Shown one piece after another: positions 11,534 through 21,210 of a DNA stretch of 64,000 nt (position 1 is the stretch's first letter; every line of letters begins with the position of its first letter). The DNA lies in NCBI GenBank assembly GCA_013420905.1, contig JAAXNY010000001.1, positions 4,960,001-5,024,000 of the forward strand, given 5' to 3'. The stretch comes from Collybia mongolica. Taxonomy: Eukaryota > Basidiomycota > Agaricomycetes > Agaricales > Clitocybaceae. Under the pieces are notes generated by a model. The model was not told the origin of the DNA and made no database searches. It worked only from the letters and a program-made list of their open reading frames with translations. The position numbers and the translations under genes were made by a program.

Positions 11534-12913
11534 TCAAGCAGATATGAAGTCGTCTTCAACCTCGGGCAAGGGCACGTCAGCCGGAGCTACCTCCTCTTTA
11601 TCATTGTCATCCTGGTCATGGACTTCGGTAGCGCTCGCAGTGGCAGCCTCGTCAGAGCCTCCCTCCAGAGCGGCCTCGTTCATTAGACCGTTGAGGCGAG
11701 TAACCTCGTCCATAGTGGCGTCACGACGCTTCAATAAGAAGGACACTGTATGACTGATCTCCTCCAACTCAGCGCGGTAGTTTAAAAGCATCCTACCGAG
11801 GGCTTGCTTGGTGTGTGACAAGGGATCGCCCGCGTCAGCAATCAAGCGCGCCCGCGCTAAGACTACATCGTGCTCCTTGGAGGGACGGAAGTCAATAAAG
11901 ACACGAGTATCTGATACACAGTCAGTATAAAATTAGAACCATCTATTATTAGAAAACGTACCCTCAGCAGATGCCTTTGGATCTTCATCCGGGGTGTCCT
12001 GCCTCGTACGCTTTTTGGGACGAAGAGTACTGCCGCGGTTGAGCTCGGAACGCTTACCGTCCTGTAGGAATGAGAAACAAAGTAATAGACAGAGCAAAAA
12101 CAAGAATGGGTACCTTGATGGCAGCCTTTTCAGCCTTAGTCCTTTTGACACGGGGAACCTTAATGTTCTCCTTCTCCTTGCGACTACGGGTGATTGGTCC
12201 TTCACTAAGGAGACGACTAGTCACTGGTCCAGAGACAGTAGCGCTAGCCGTAGCGCCGGAATCAATGACCATATTCTTGAGTAAAGAAGAGACGCCATTG
12301 AGTATGTCGCGCACTGACAGCGCGGTAGCTAAAAAGAAACATACCGAGTCAGTACCAGACATTTCAATGTCACCGTCATATTCACCGCCAGCAATGACCT
12401 CGCCTGGAATAGCGGGACTATCCGCATCACCACCAGTAGCAGGGACCTAGTACCAGAAAACCATGGTTTAAGAACAGTACAGTGCAAGATAAGGTAAAAA
12501 GCACGCACCGCGGTTTGAGACAGGTGCTCGGTGCGGACCTTTTCACGGTGACGGTGAATAGCGGCAGTAAGAGTCACAATGTTGCGGTAGACGGGTTCTT
12601 GAAGTAACTCGGGGTATACATGTTGTAGTCCCTGGAATGCTTTACGGACGCCAAAGATAACATTCTGCCAGGACCGCTCCGTCAAAACCATTTTGGACTC
12701 AGTCAGGAGTAGCTGTAAATTGTAAAAGTTGTTACGATAACGGCGTATATAAGTTAATTGGTAAAAAGTGTACCGCAGGCTTTCGCCTAACTTCCGGACG
12801 CTGACCCTTTGTTCAACAAGGGTGTCCATCGATAAACGAGCTTGAAAGGTGTGCCACTGAGCTTGGACCATCTTGAAGTTCTCGATGTCTTGATAGTTGG
12901 GGGGGCTAGTCAT
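11534..12913 (-). CDS. Antisense accessory gene A in Gypsy copy 1 (4 exons, 404 aa)
   Basis: I built this model from GT-AG splicing on the minus strand: exons 12913-12509, 12446-12114, 12061-11962 and 11910-11534, introns 51-63 bp, all joins in frame. It starts MTSPPNYQDIENFK and ends EVEDDFISA. The N-terminal half is a helix-rich region of aromatic and basic residues (LRYTFYQLTYIRRYRNNFYN). The middle is strongly basic (VKRTKAEKAAIK, RPKKRTRQ) and could carry a nuclear signal. The C-terminus is acidic. I do not recognise a domain. A TATA-like box lies ~105 bp upstream. Copy 2 has the same layout but a damaged exon 1. Confidence 0.65.
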
Positions 12914-13609
12914 AATGATGCAGAGGAAATTGATTCTTCGAACCAGAACGTTGTAAAGAGAGTATAATAGAGTCGGGCGATGTCTTTGGACAGAAAGCAC
13001 AGCCAGTGCCCTTTTTATACCTCTACGACTAGAGAAGCGCTATCCAGTCTCTCATTCGTTGCGCGCGCTTCTATCCTCCAGAAAAATCTATACATTTCAA
13101 CTGAACAGGTCCGAGACGCGTGCCTAATTGAAATGCTGGGCCCAATTGAAAAAGGAGCTCCGTAAAAATTCATGTGGAGCGCGGCAGTGTCCGCATGACA
13201 ACTGGGACAGTTGTTATCAGTGTTGAGGGGGAGATGGGTATAAGCAAAATCGAATTGGAAAAACCTACCAAGGTTACAAGGATTGAAATAGATTGTCTAT
13301 AAAAGTCAGTGATCGCGCCACGGTCTTAATGATCGAGAGAATTGCACCGAATTAAACCGTACTATTTATAACTTAAGTAGCCGGGGCAAGGGCGGAAGCT
13401 TTCTTATGAAGACAATAGAACAACGGCAAAACCAATTGTATTGTTTATAGTCCAGGGGACTGTATATAAGACATGTGTTGGACTTCAATTAAAGAATTGA
13501 AGCCCAACGAAAGGCGGGGGAACTTAGGTAGCAGTAATAAAAGGGCCAGGGGCCCGGGAAAACACATATAGATAAAAAAAAAACGTAGGTGGGGGGGGGC
13601 GCGGCGCGG
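12914..13609. other. Spacer between antisense genes B and A
   Basis: No ORF of interest. It contains the gene A promoter region, a purine run TGAGGGGGAGATGGG near 13223, an inverted repeat around 13484-13505 (GACTTCAATTaaagAATTGAAGCC), and poly-A and G-rich tracts near 13575-13600 just past the end of gene B. Confidence 0.5.
13011..13019 (-). promoter_or_regulatory. TATA-like box for antisense gene A
   Basis: On the minus strand GTATAAAAAGGGCACTGG lies about 100 bp upstream of the gene A ATG. The same block is kept in copy 2 near 26681-26690. It suggests gene A has its own promoter rather than depending on the LTR. Confidence 0.5.
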
Positions 13610-15555
13610 CTACTCCTCCTCGCTGTCAGGCACGGACGCAGAAGATCTTGACGACGAAGAACCTGTCATCAACCTCTACTTCTTCTTCCAAGGGCGGCCA
13701 AGGGAGATTCTGGAAGTCCGCGTAGAAGAGGAGGGCGCTCTCCGTGGCTGGCGTAGTCAGCAAGAGGTTTTGAAGGCCCTCCAGGCCTTCCTCCTCGTAC
13801 AACCTACCAATGGTGCCAACTATGCGCGCCAACAAGGAGTCGCGCATTTCAAGCGCGCGGTTAGCGGCCTGAATGACCTCCGCGGCAAGGGTGTCCGCGT
13901 CGCCGAGCTGAGCATAGGCTTCAGCAACCGCTAGTAGAATAAGTAAAATCAGTAGTAAACAAAAAGACGGAAAGAAGATGGCTTACTAGAAATGCCCGCA
14001 CCAAGCATGGGCCCCAGATCCTCACGGAGCCTAGCACGCTTCTGGGGAGTGAGGCTGAAGCTGCACTTCCCCTTCTTGGCGGTGGCGCATTCCATGCACG
14101 GTTTACCCCAACCGTTGAAGGTGCACTCAATGTCGCCGCGGGTGGCGCACATCGTGCAAGGATAGCCCACCTAGTAAAAATGATCAGTAACAAGAAATAA
14201 AGTAGTAATAAACATACGGAAGAGCGCCGCGGCGCAAGGTCAGCCAGCAGGGAGGTAATAGGGGACTGGAGCGGCGTCAGCTCCCGGTTGGGAACCAGCG
14301 CGTGCTTACGGTGTGTCGCCTGAGCCCTATCCCTAGAGCGGGTGGTCTTACGCGACTGACGAGGAGAAGGGGCCGCGGGAGGCAACAACTCCGCGAACCC
14401 CTCTTGAGCCAACTGGCGTGCGACCTCATCATCGAAGAGCTGAAGCTCAGGGACTTCAACCTTCACCGGCGGCTGCCCAGAGGACTAAGGAGATAAAGAT
14501 GAGTGAACGTAAATGACTTCAGAAAGAGACATACCGGGCCTGCTTCCGAGGGACGCAGCGCGGAAGCACTGCCAGTCCCCTGGGCGCGCGACATGTCGGA
14601 CTAGAATTGTGAAATCAAGTCAGCAATAATGTGAAACTCGTAAAGTAAAGGATATACCTGGGGAACCGCACGGCCTTTTCCCTTGGACCCAGCATTACGC
14701 TTCCGCTTGAGGGGCTATTAAAATAAGTCAACTACCGAAGAAAAGTAATAAAAAGCAGTAATAAACGAACCGCGGGTACCAAGACCGGGGAGCGCGCCGG
14801 CAAGGGCGCGGCGGACCAATTGTCCTGGTACTGATGGTAACGGCGCGGCGCGCCAACCATGCGAGGCGGGACGAGGAAAGTATCCCGAAAGATACTATCA
14901 CCATTGTCGCGCTCGAAGCGCGACCCCACCTGGTCAAGGACTTGCTCCACTGTGGGAGCCTGGCCCTAAAAGAAAAAGGTAGTCAGCTTGACAAAGGGAG
15001 GCAGAGTAAAGAAGTAAACAAGTTATTTACCAGAAGAATGGAGTTGGCGCCCAGGTCAGTCGATATGACCGTACGCCAGGACGACCACGAAGCATCGCGC
15101 GCGTCAACTGGGATGCGCATCACTTGAAGGTGAAGCGCGCGCAGGAGGAGGATAGCCGGATATGGCAGTGAGAAACGCGCGCCACGGACCACGCCAGTGA
15201 TGGCATCCTGAGACCAGTAAATAAGTAAAAGGAATTAACAAGTAAAAGATGGGCGTACGATGAGCATGGAGCAGTGATCGACAAAGTCGATCAAGTCGTC
15301 AAGGTCAAGCGGACCCTGATGGTCCATACGGGGCGCGAGCTCCTCGGCCATGATAATCCACCCTTGCTCCATAGCGACGAAGACGTCGCCCTCGGCATCT
15401 TCGAGGAGGTCAGGGAAGGAAGGGATCGGCTGGTCCACATAGACCATGGTGGGGGAACGGCCCTCAGTCGGCAGAATCGCGGCAGAGAGCGGGAGAGACA
15501 GCGCGGAAGGCGAGCGCAGAGCACGAGCCATGGCGGAAGTGGAAGTGGAAGACAT
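13610..15555 (-). CDS. Antisense accessory gene B in Gypsy copy 1 (8 exons, six-cysteine protein)
   Basis: Minus-strand model: exons 15555-15259, 15207-15031, 14965-14771, 14714-14658, 14600-14535, 14484-14218, 14170-13987 and 13930-13610. Introns are 47-65 bp with GT-AG ends, and every join stays in frame. The start is MSSTSTSAMARALRSPS. Exon 4 is basic (PLKRKRNAGSKGKGR). Exon 7 carries six cysteines at about residues 358-389 with spacing Cx2Cx7Cx8Cx2Cx7C, a likely zinc-binding module. Exon 8 ends in a Glu/Asp/Ser-rich tail. Copy 1 has one extra base near 13666 relative to copy 2, which shifts the last residues; the copy 2 version has 520 residues. Function unknown; a nuclear nucleic-acid-binding role is inference. 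Confidence 0.7.
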
Positions 15556-15657
15556 TTCTGTTTGAAAAGAGTCGGGGCGTTTGAGCGATGCAGATAGCAA
15601 AGAGATTTAGAAATGGGCTATAAAGTCCAAATTGTCTAAAACTTAGCAAGGACGCGA

Positions 15658-15667
15658 GCTTTTTAAA
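15658..15667 (-). promoter_or_regulatory. TATA-like box for antisense gene B
   Basis: On the minus strand GCGTTTTAAAAAGCTC sits about 105 bp upstream of the gene B ATG, the same distance as the box of gene A. The motif is kept in copy 2 near 29327-29337. Confidence 0.4.
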
Positions 15668-15994
15668 ACGCACAACCCTGCATTGCGAAGCTCTAAAGAA
15701 CAAACAGGAGTACCGATCTCTTGCTGAAGTGTCAGAAACATAACGAGAAAAATGTCCAGATGACTGAAATATCTGTAAAGCGATGTCCGAATGTCAAGTA
15801 CTCTCTCAGGAGACGTATATAGCTGTCACGATCCTGATGGGAAGTAAACCTCTGGGCTCGATCCCAACATCGCGCGCCTACCTGTCTAAAAGCGGAACCG
15901 TTGTAACATTGTACTGAAAGATTAGACGCGTGCAGACCCGAAGTATTGGACCAACCTGCCGGCAAAGAGAGACTGAGGACAGTCTACATTTGTG
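15668..15994. other. Sub-LTR region upstream of gene B
   Basis: No coding signal on either strand. It holds sequence upstream of the antisense gene B promoter and leads into the polypurine tract. It is well conserved with copy 2 (29338-29664). Confidence 0.4.
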
Positions 15995-16006
15995 GTATGG
16001 GGGAGA
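15995..16006 (+). other. Polypurine tract, Gypsy copy 1
   Basis: A purine-rich GTATGGGGGAGA run directly abuts the 3' LTR start at 16007. It is identical before the copy 2 3' LTR (29677). It is the expected plus-strand primer. Confidence 0.7.
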
Positions 16007-17223
16007 TGATAGGGCCCGAAATTGTTTGCACTTATAAAGTCAACAAGTAAGGCTATTAGTGTCATTTCTAATAACCAAGTAAGCGGTAATAAAGGATTAG
16101 AGTCGAGCTCCGAGACGGCTAATCAGAGTGAACTGGTCTAATGGATAATACACTATCAGTACAGAGGACTATGAGTACGGTCTATTATTAGTCCTATTCA
16201 CCATGCCCGGTTACAACCTCGGTGTCTTAGTTCATAAGTAACCGTTGTAGTATGATATCATTAGTCCGGGGATCATCATTAATAGGAGAAGTAATTGTAA
16301 ATTCGGGACTTGCACAACCCGATCCTAGTCAGGGGTACTTGGTGTTAACTACCGGAAGCGACGGGACCCCGTGAATAGCAACCGGGACAATCAGGAGGAG
16401 TAAACGACAGTGCCGCGCTGTTTTAAATAACAGAGCGCGCGGTCGGGACTTGATAAGAGTTTAGCCAGCTCTTTCAATATTTGATAAGTAACCAGTAAAC
16501 GACATAATTGGCACGCATGGCGCGCGCGCCAAGTTGTAGTAGACGCGTCAGTATTGAATACAGATTCTTGGCGCGCGGGAGCGCGGTTCCGTGTAAAATT
16601 TACAATTCCATATGATATTTAGTTTGTACATTATAAATAGACTGTAGATGAGTAGCGCGAAGGTAAGGAATCTTGCCCCCACTTCGCGCGACTATAGAGT
16701 ATACAAATCACATTTGTTAAAACACTATTGCGTGCCCGAATTAAGGATCAGATTGCTTCAACGTGTCTTGATTGGAATTGATTGGAGAACCACAGAATTA
16801 AAGAAACTTAGTTCACTTGGAACTTAGTACCGTATTGTCCGTTGGAATTACTAGGCACTTGGCCTTAGTGCACTTGGCACTGTATTGTTTGATAAGTCGC
16901 TTGGACTTATAGATCCGCTTGGGATCACTAATAATTGAACGTACACTTGGTACTCAGTCTATTGGATCGAGAGATATTATAAATATACCTAGCAGGTTTT
17001 TGAACCTGTGTTGAAGCTTTTGTCTAAATCGAACCCGTCGAGAGATCATTGGAAAGGGCTTTGGCTAGTACTATTCAAAGCTTAGTGTTTCTAAGCACTT
17101 GAACCCGAACTCAAAAACAGGCGATTCCTACTGTTAGTGTGTTGATTGTTAGGTTTGGTGTGTGTGTGTAAGGGATTACATCTCATAGCATCAGCGCACT
17201 CATAGCCCAGGAGCCCCCTTTCA
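16007..17223 (+). repeat. 3' LTR of Gypsy copy 1
   Basis: TGATAGGGCCCG to CCCCCTTTCA, about 1217 bp. It is nearly identical to 2999-4214, with small differences such as GCGCTAAGGC versus GCGCGAAGGT. Confidence 0.95.
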
Positions 17224-17889
17224 CCGTGCGCCAAGTCATAGAGGATGCGTCAGCATTAAATACGATCCTTGCACAGGGGAGCACAGTTCTGTATAAAATT
17301 TACAATTCCGTATGATATTTAGTTTGTACACTATAGATAGACTGTAGGTGAGTAGCGCAAAGGCAAGGAATCTTGCCCCCACTTCACACTACTATAGAGT
17401 ATACAAATCACATTTGTTAAACACTATTGCGTGCCTGAATTAAGGCTCAGATTGCTTCAAAGTTGTCTTGATTGGAATTGTTTGAAGAAATCAAAGAATT
17501 GAAGAGTAGTTCACTTGGAACTTAGTACCGCATTGTCTGTTGGAATTACTAGGCACTTGGCCTTAGTGCACTTGGCACGTTTATTTAATAAGTTGCTTGG
17601 GATCATTAATAATTGAACGTACACTTGGACTCAGTCTATTGGATCGAGAGATATTACAACTAACCTAGCAAGTTTTAAACTTGTGTTGAAGCTTTGTCTG
17701 ACTCAAACCCGTTGAGAGATCATTGGAAAGGGCTTTGGCTAGTACTATTCAAAGCTTAGTGCTTCTAAGCACTTGAACCCGAACTCAAAACAGGCAATTC
17801 CTACTGTTCGTGTGTTGATTGTTAGGTTTGGTGTGTGTGTGTGTGAAGGATTACATTACATAGCATCAGCGCCCAGGAGCCCCCTTCCA
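17224..17889 (+). mobile_element. Older Gypsy LTR, 3' part; 5' LTR remainder of copy 2
   Basis: It resumes the LTR at the GCGCCAAG position and runs to CCCCCTTCCA, directly followed by the TCTGG primer-site context of copy 2. It carries many substitutions and small indels against the young copies, with loss of GCGC motifs (GGCGCGCGGGAGCGCGG reads GCACAGGGGAGCACAG). Confidence 0.85.
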
Positions 17890-17891
17890 TC

Positions 17892-17909
17892 TGGAGCCCA
17901 CCGCGAGGG
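17892..17909 (+). other. Putative primer-binding site, Gypsy copy 2
   Basis: The same 18-base TGGAGCCCACCGCGAGGG follows the LTR end, as in copy 1. Confidence 0.6.
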
Positions 17910-18345
17910 TTCAGAGTTTTTGAATAGTCTAAAGAGAGCGTCTTTCTTTGAAAAATATTATACCAAGACGAGTAACGTCGTCTACAAATTGAAGTAGAGC
18001 GGAGAAAGTTTAGTCAATCTGTCTCAAGAGCCATGCCCACAAGCCAGCTCGTCAAACAGACTAACTAATCAGCCACTTGCAAGACAAGTAGCTACAAAAA
18101 CACGGCAGACTAAAAATTCGCAAAACGCTGGAGTAACAGAGTCGTTACCACCTCCTAGGCGAGCGCGCACATGAGGATCTTCACAACCAGCCTTTGGATC
18201 TTCAGGACCAAGGCAAGTATTTAGAACTCCAGAGCCCTTAGGAAACATATCGACTACTAGTAAACCAGTAGCGCGCGGAAGATCGTCCGTAGTAAACCCA
18301 GTAGCAAACCCAAACTCGTTAGCTACTCAGAACCGTTCAGTAATC

Positions 18346-19850
18346 ATGACTGAACCCCCTCGTAAATATATGCCCCAACCAGGCGTCCGTGATGCACCAG
18401 TATTCAAAGGAAAAGAGCCCACGGGTTTAATCCGGTTTCTGGAGCGAATGGAGGTCCTATGGAAGGAGTGTAACATTACAAATGATGAAGAAAAGAAGTT
18501 AATGTTAGGAAAATACGCAGACCTACAATCAGAGAATGAGTGGAGGGCATTAGACCACTATAAGACAGGCACTTGGACGGATTTCAAGACAGAGTTGATC
18601 TCTCGGAAGCACTCGATCAAGTAGAAGGATCAGTAGCCAAGTTAGAAGCAGTGTGTCGCGCCAACCCACGTATTGGAGTAACCGATGAGGCCGCGCTGAA
18701 AAAGCTGAAGCGTGAATTCAAAGCAGAATCTATTAAACTCTTGGGAGTTAGGCCACCTATTATCTCTAACCGAGAATTAGTTACCAAGTTCTTGGGATGT
18801 CTAGACGAAGTCTTCAGATCCCAAGTACAAGGAAGGCTAACCCTGCTAGGGAATAATCAGTCTAATGCTACACAGGCAGGACAAGCCGTTGCTACAAACA
18901 ACCAAGCAGATCCTAATACTATTGCCGAAGCTGCCGCGCTCGCGCGACGAAAAGGGGATCAGTACGATCTGGAGGAAGTTATAGCAACTGCAATCAGCAT
19001 TTCTGAAGGCGTAGCCAACATGAATATTCCAGACACAAATAGATCGTTTATAACGTCCGTAACAGCAACAGCAGCGCCCAAAATCAAAGTAGAGATGGAT
19101 GAAATAAAACAACAAATAGTTAATTTGTTAGACCGTCTCCAAGTAAATGAGAAGAATACGAGGAGTGGATTCGAGGATGTAATGAAAGCGCTTCAACAAG
19201 CAACTGTTCAGAACCATGCCACGAATAGCGCACCCCAGCAGCATCAGTATCAGAATCAGTACGGAAAGCCTAAAGAAGGACAACCGCAAAGACCAAATGC
19301 GTATAAATGTCACTACTGTTTTACACCCGGACACTTCATAATGGCCTGTCCCGAGAAACAGAAACATTTTGAGGAAGGGAAAATAAAAACCAACGCAAAT
19401 GGAGGAGTATGCTTACCAGACGGATCATATATTCCAAGAGAACCAGAAACGGTATCATTGAAAGATAAAGTGGAACACTTCCATTCAAAGAAGGTAGCGG
19501 CCCTTTATTACGGAGATGTCACGGAAGGACCCGCTCCAGGAGTATTGTCCGTTATGCAGTCACATAATGCAGTAGACAATAGTAACGACATTGGAACCTT
19601 GAAAGCCATAATGGCACAAATGGCACAATTTCAAGCGCAACAAATGTTAGGACAACAGAGCGCGCAAACTGCGTTGCCAGTACCGCCTCAGATGCAGAAA
19701 CAGGAATATATAAATAATAACTATAATCCTACGGCAAAGGGCGCGCCGAATCCTGACATAGTAGCCTTACAAGCACAAATGAGTACTTTATTAGGGCAGG
19801 TAGCAGAACTCAATAACCAAAACAAGGTTAAAGAGTCGGGTTTCAATTAG
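18346..19850 (+). pseudogene. Gag of Gypsy copy 2, frameshifted
   Basis: It starts at the same MTEPPRKYMPQ as copy 1. Near 18604 it lacks 7 bases present in copy 1 (TAGTTATCC context), which ends the first frame at 18624. The rest, including the CCHC knuckle, lies in another frame up to 19850. The region upstream of the ATG also has CGA changed to TGA at 18172-18174. The slippery heptamer before the stop is intact. Confidence 0.88.
19838..19844 (+). promoter_or_regulatory. Candidate -1 frameshift heptamer, Gypsy copy 2
   Basis: GGGTTTC is in the same frame and position as in copy 1, with identical flanks up to the protease ATG at 19856. Confidence 0.55.
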
Positions 19851-19855
19851 GTCCG

Positions 19856-21061
19856 ATGAAGGAGGCTAAGGAACACGCTAGACCTACGACTAGGTCGCGT
19901 TCCAAGAGACAGCCAGAGGACCGAAATAAAAACAGAAATAGTCATCAAGAAAGTAACGATTCGGAGAGTAGTTGGGATAGTAGTGAGGAGGAGTTGGTAG
20001 CGCCGTCTCCTAGGAAAAAGAAAGTAAAATTTGTTGAACCATCAGTAAAGTCTCCAGTACGAAAAGAATTACCCTACATCGATGTGCCTGTGGTACCCTA
20101 CATACCCCGGAGAACGGAACGCAACCCTGAACCAGTTGATCCGCTACCTAATTTTAACACTAAGCGCGGTCCGACTTATGAAACTAAGTCCCCGATAGAA
20201 GTAAAATTAAAAGGTGGCGATATAATTGCTAAAGTGTTAGACAACCCTATCACATTGACCACGGGAGAGTTAATGGGCTCGTCAAAAACCATTAGAGATG
20301 GGATAAAGAATATTGTAACTGCCAGACGTAAGTCCCTCACCCAAAGGGACGCTAACTTGCAAATAAACGGAATAGATGAGGAAGACGTCTTACCCTTTGG
20401 AGGGGACTGGGAACTTGATGATAACTACTTACGGCATGACGCGCTACCAGTAGAGTCAATCCCATTCCAGTCTTTCTTCATCTCGGAGTATGACCGCGGC
20501 GGAATACCTAAGGGATCTATAATATGCGGAGACCCAGTCCTACAGTATTTAGAATCTTTACCAGCTGGGGAAGAGCCCAAACAGTTGTATGTAGCAAAAG
20601 AATCGGCCTCTTTGCGCGCAGTATATCCAGTAATAAATGGGGTAGGAACGGAGGAATCTTTATTAGATGGGGGATCCCAAATAGTATCAATGGCTAAACA
20701 AACGGCTTTAGACTTGGATATTTCATGGGATCCGGACGTTGTCATACACATGCAGAGTGCTAATAAACAAGTGGAGAAAACAGCGGGATTAGCGAGCAAT
20801 GTCCCTTTCTTGTTTAATGACATGGCCATCTACCTCCAAGTACATATCATAAATTCACCCGCATACAAAGTATTGCTCGGGAGACCGTTTGATACACTCA
20901 CGGAAAGTCAGATCAAAAATGCTCGGGACGGGGGACAAGTAGTCACTATCACGGACCCTAACACAGGACGAAGGTGTACTATCCCTACCCATGCAAAGGG
21001 ATCACCGCCTAAGCTGTTGAAAAGACAACCGGAGCAGGATTTTCGGCCTTCGATGAATTAA
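19856..21061 (+). CDS. Retropepsin-like protease ORF, Gypsy copy 2
   Basis: It is 401 residues, the same length as in copy 1, with substitutions mainly in the charged N-terminal region. The [12 protein letters not shown] active-site segment and LLGRPFD are unchanged. The frame is intact, but translation would depend on the frameshifted gag upstream, so it is probably not made. Confidence 0.8.
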   Translation: MKEAKEHARPTTRSRSKRQPEDRNKNRNSHQESNDSESSWDSSEEELVAPSPRKKKVKFVEPSVKSPVRKELPYIDVPVVPYIPRRTERNPEPVDPLPNFNTKRGPTYETKSPIEVKLKGGDIIAKVLDNPITLTTGELMGSSKTIRDGIKNIVTARRKSLTQRDANLQINGIDEEDVLPFGGDWELDDNYLRHDALPVESIPFQSFFISEYDRGGIPKGSIICGDPVLQYLESLPAGEEPKQLYVAKESASLRAVYPVINGVGTEESLLDGGSQIVSMAKQTALDLDISWDPDVVIHMQSANKQVEKTAGLASNVPFLFNDMAIYLQVHIINSPAYKVLLGRPFDTLTESQIKNARDGGQVVTITDPNTGRRCTIPTHAKGSPPKLLKRQPEQDFRPSMN

Positions 21062-21210
21062 TCCAAAGTGATCAAGGAGAGCTAGCCGTAGAAATTGCTG
21101 AAGATGAGAACGGAAACTTTATTATAACAGGTTATAGACACCCTACTGATAAACGGAATTTTGGTCACAAAGAACTTAGAGATGTCTTTTTGTCTAGAAG
21201 TGATGTGAAC

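Larger units (their letters stand above)
2999..17223 (+). mobile_element. Complete Ty3/Gypsy LTR retrotransposon, copy 1, with antisense accessory genes
   Basis: The element is 14.2 kb: 5' LTR 2999-4214, primer-binding site 4217, gag, protease, RT/RNase H/integrase, a 4.6-kb region of antisense genes, a polypurine tract and 3' LTR 16007-17223. LTRs run TG to CA and differ by roughly 2% by eye, so the insertion is not brand new. Sense ORFs are uninterrupted. It sits in the GCGC palindrome of an older LTR of the same family. No exact target-site duplication is readable in that low-complexity tract. Confidence 0.93.

Noticed and set aside
12329..12344. Extra intron in gene A exon 2 (GT at 12344, AG at 12329)
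   Set aside because: It would be 16 bp, too short for splicing, and the frame reads through without it.
11994..12450. Plus-strand ORFs over the antisense gene A exons
   Set aside because: They run across predicted antisense introns and lack motifs; they are mirror images of the minus-strand coding bias.
13220..13240. Internal polypurine tract as a second plus-strand primer
   Set aside because: TGAGGGGGAGATGGG resembles the 3' tract, but no central structure or flanking evidence supports use.
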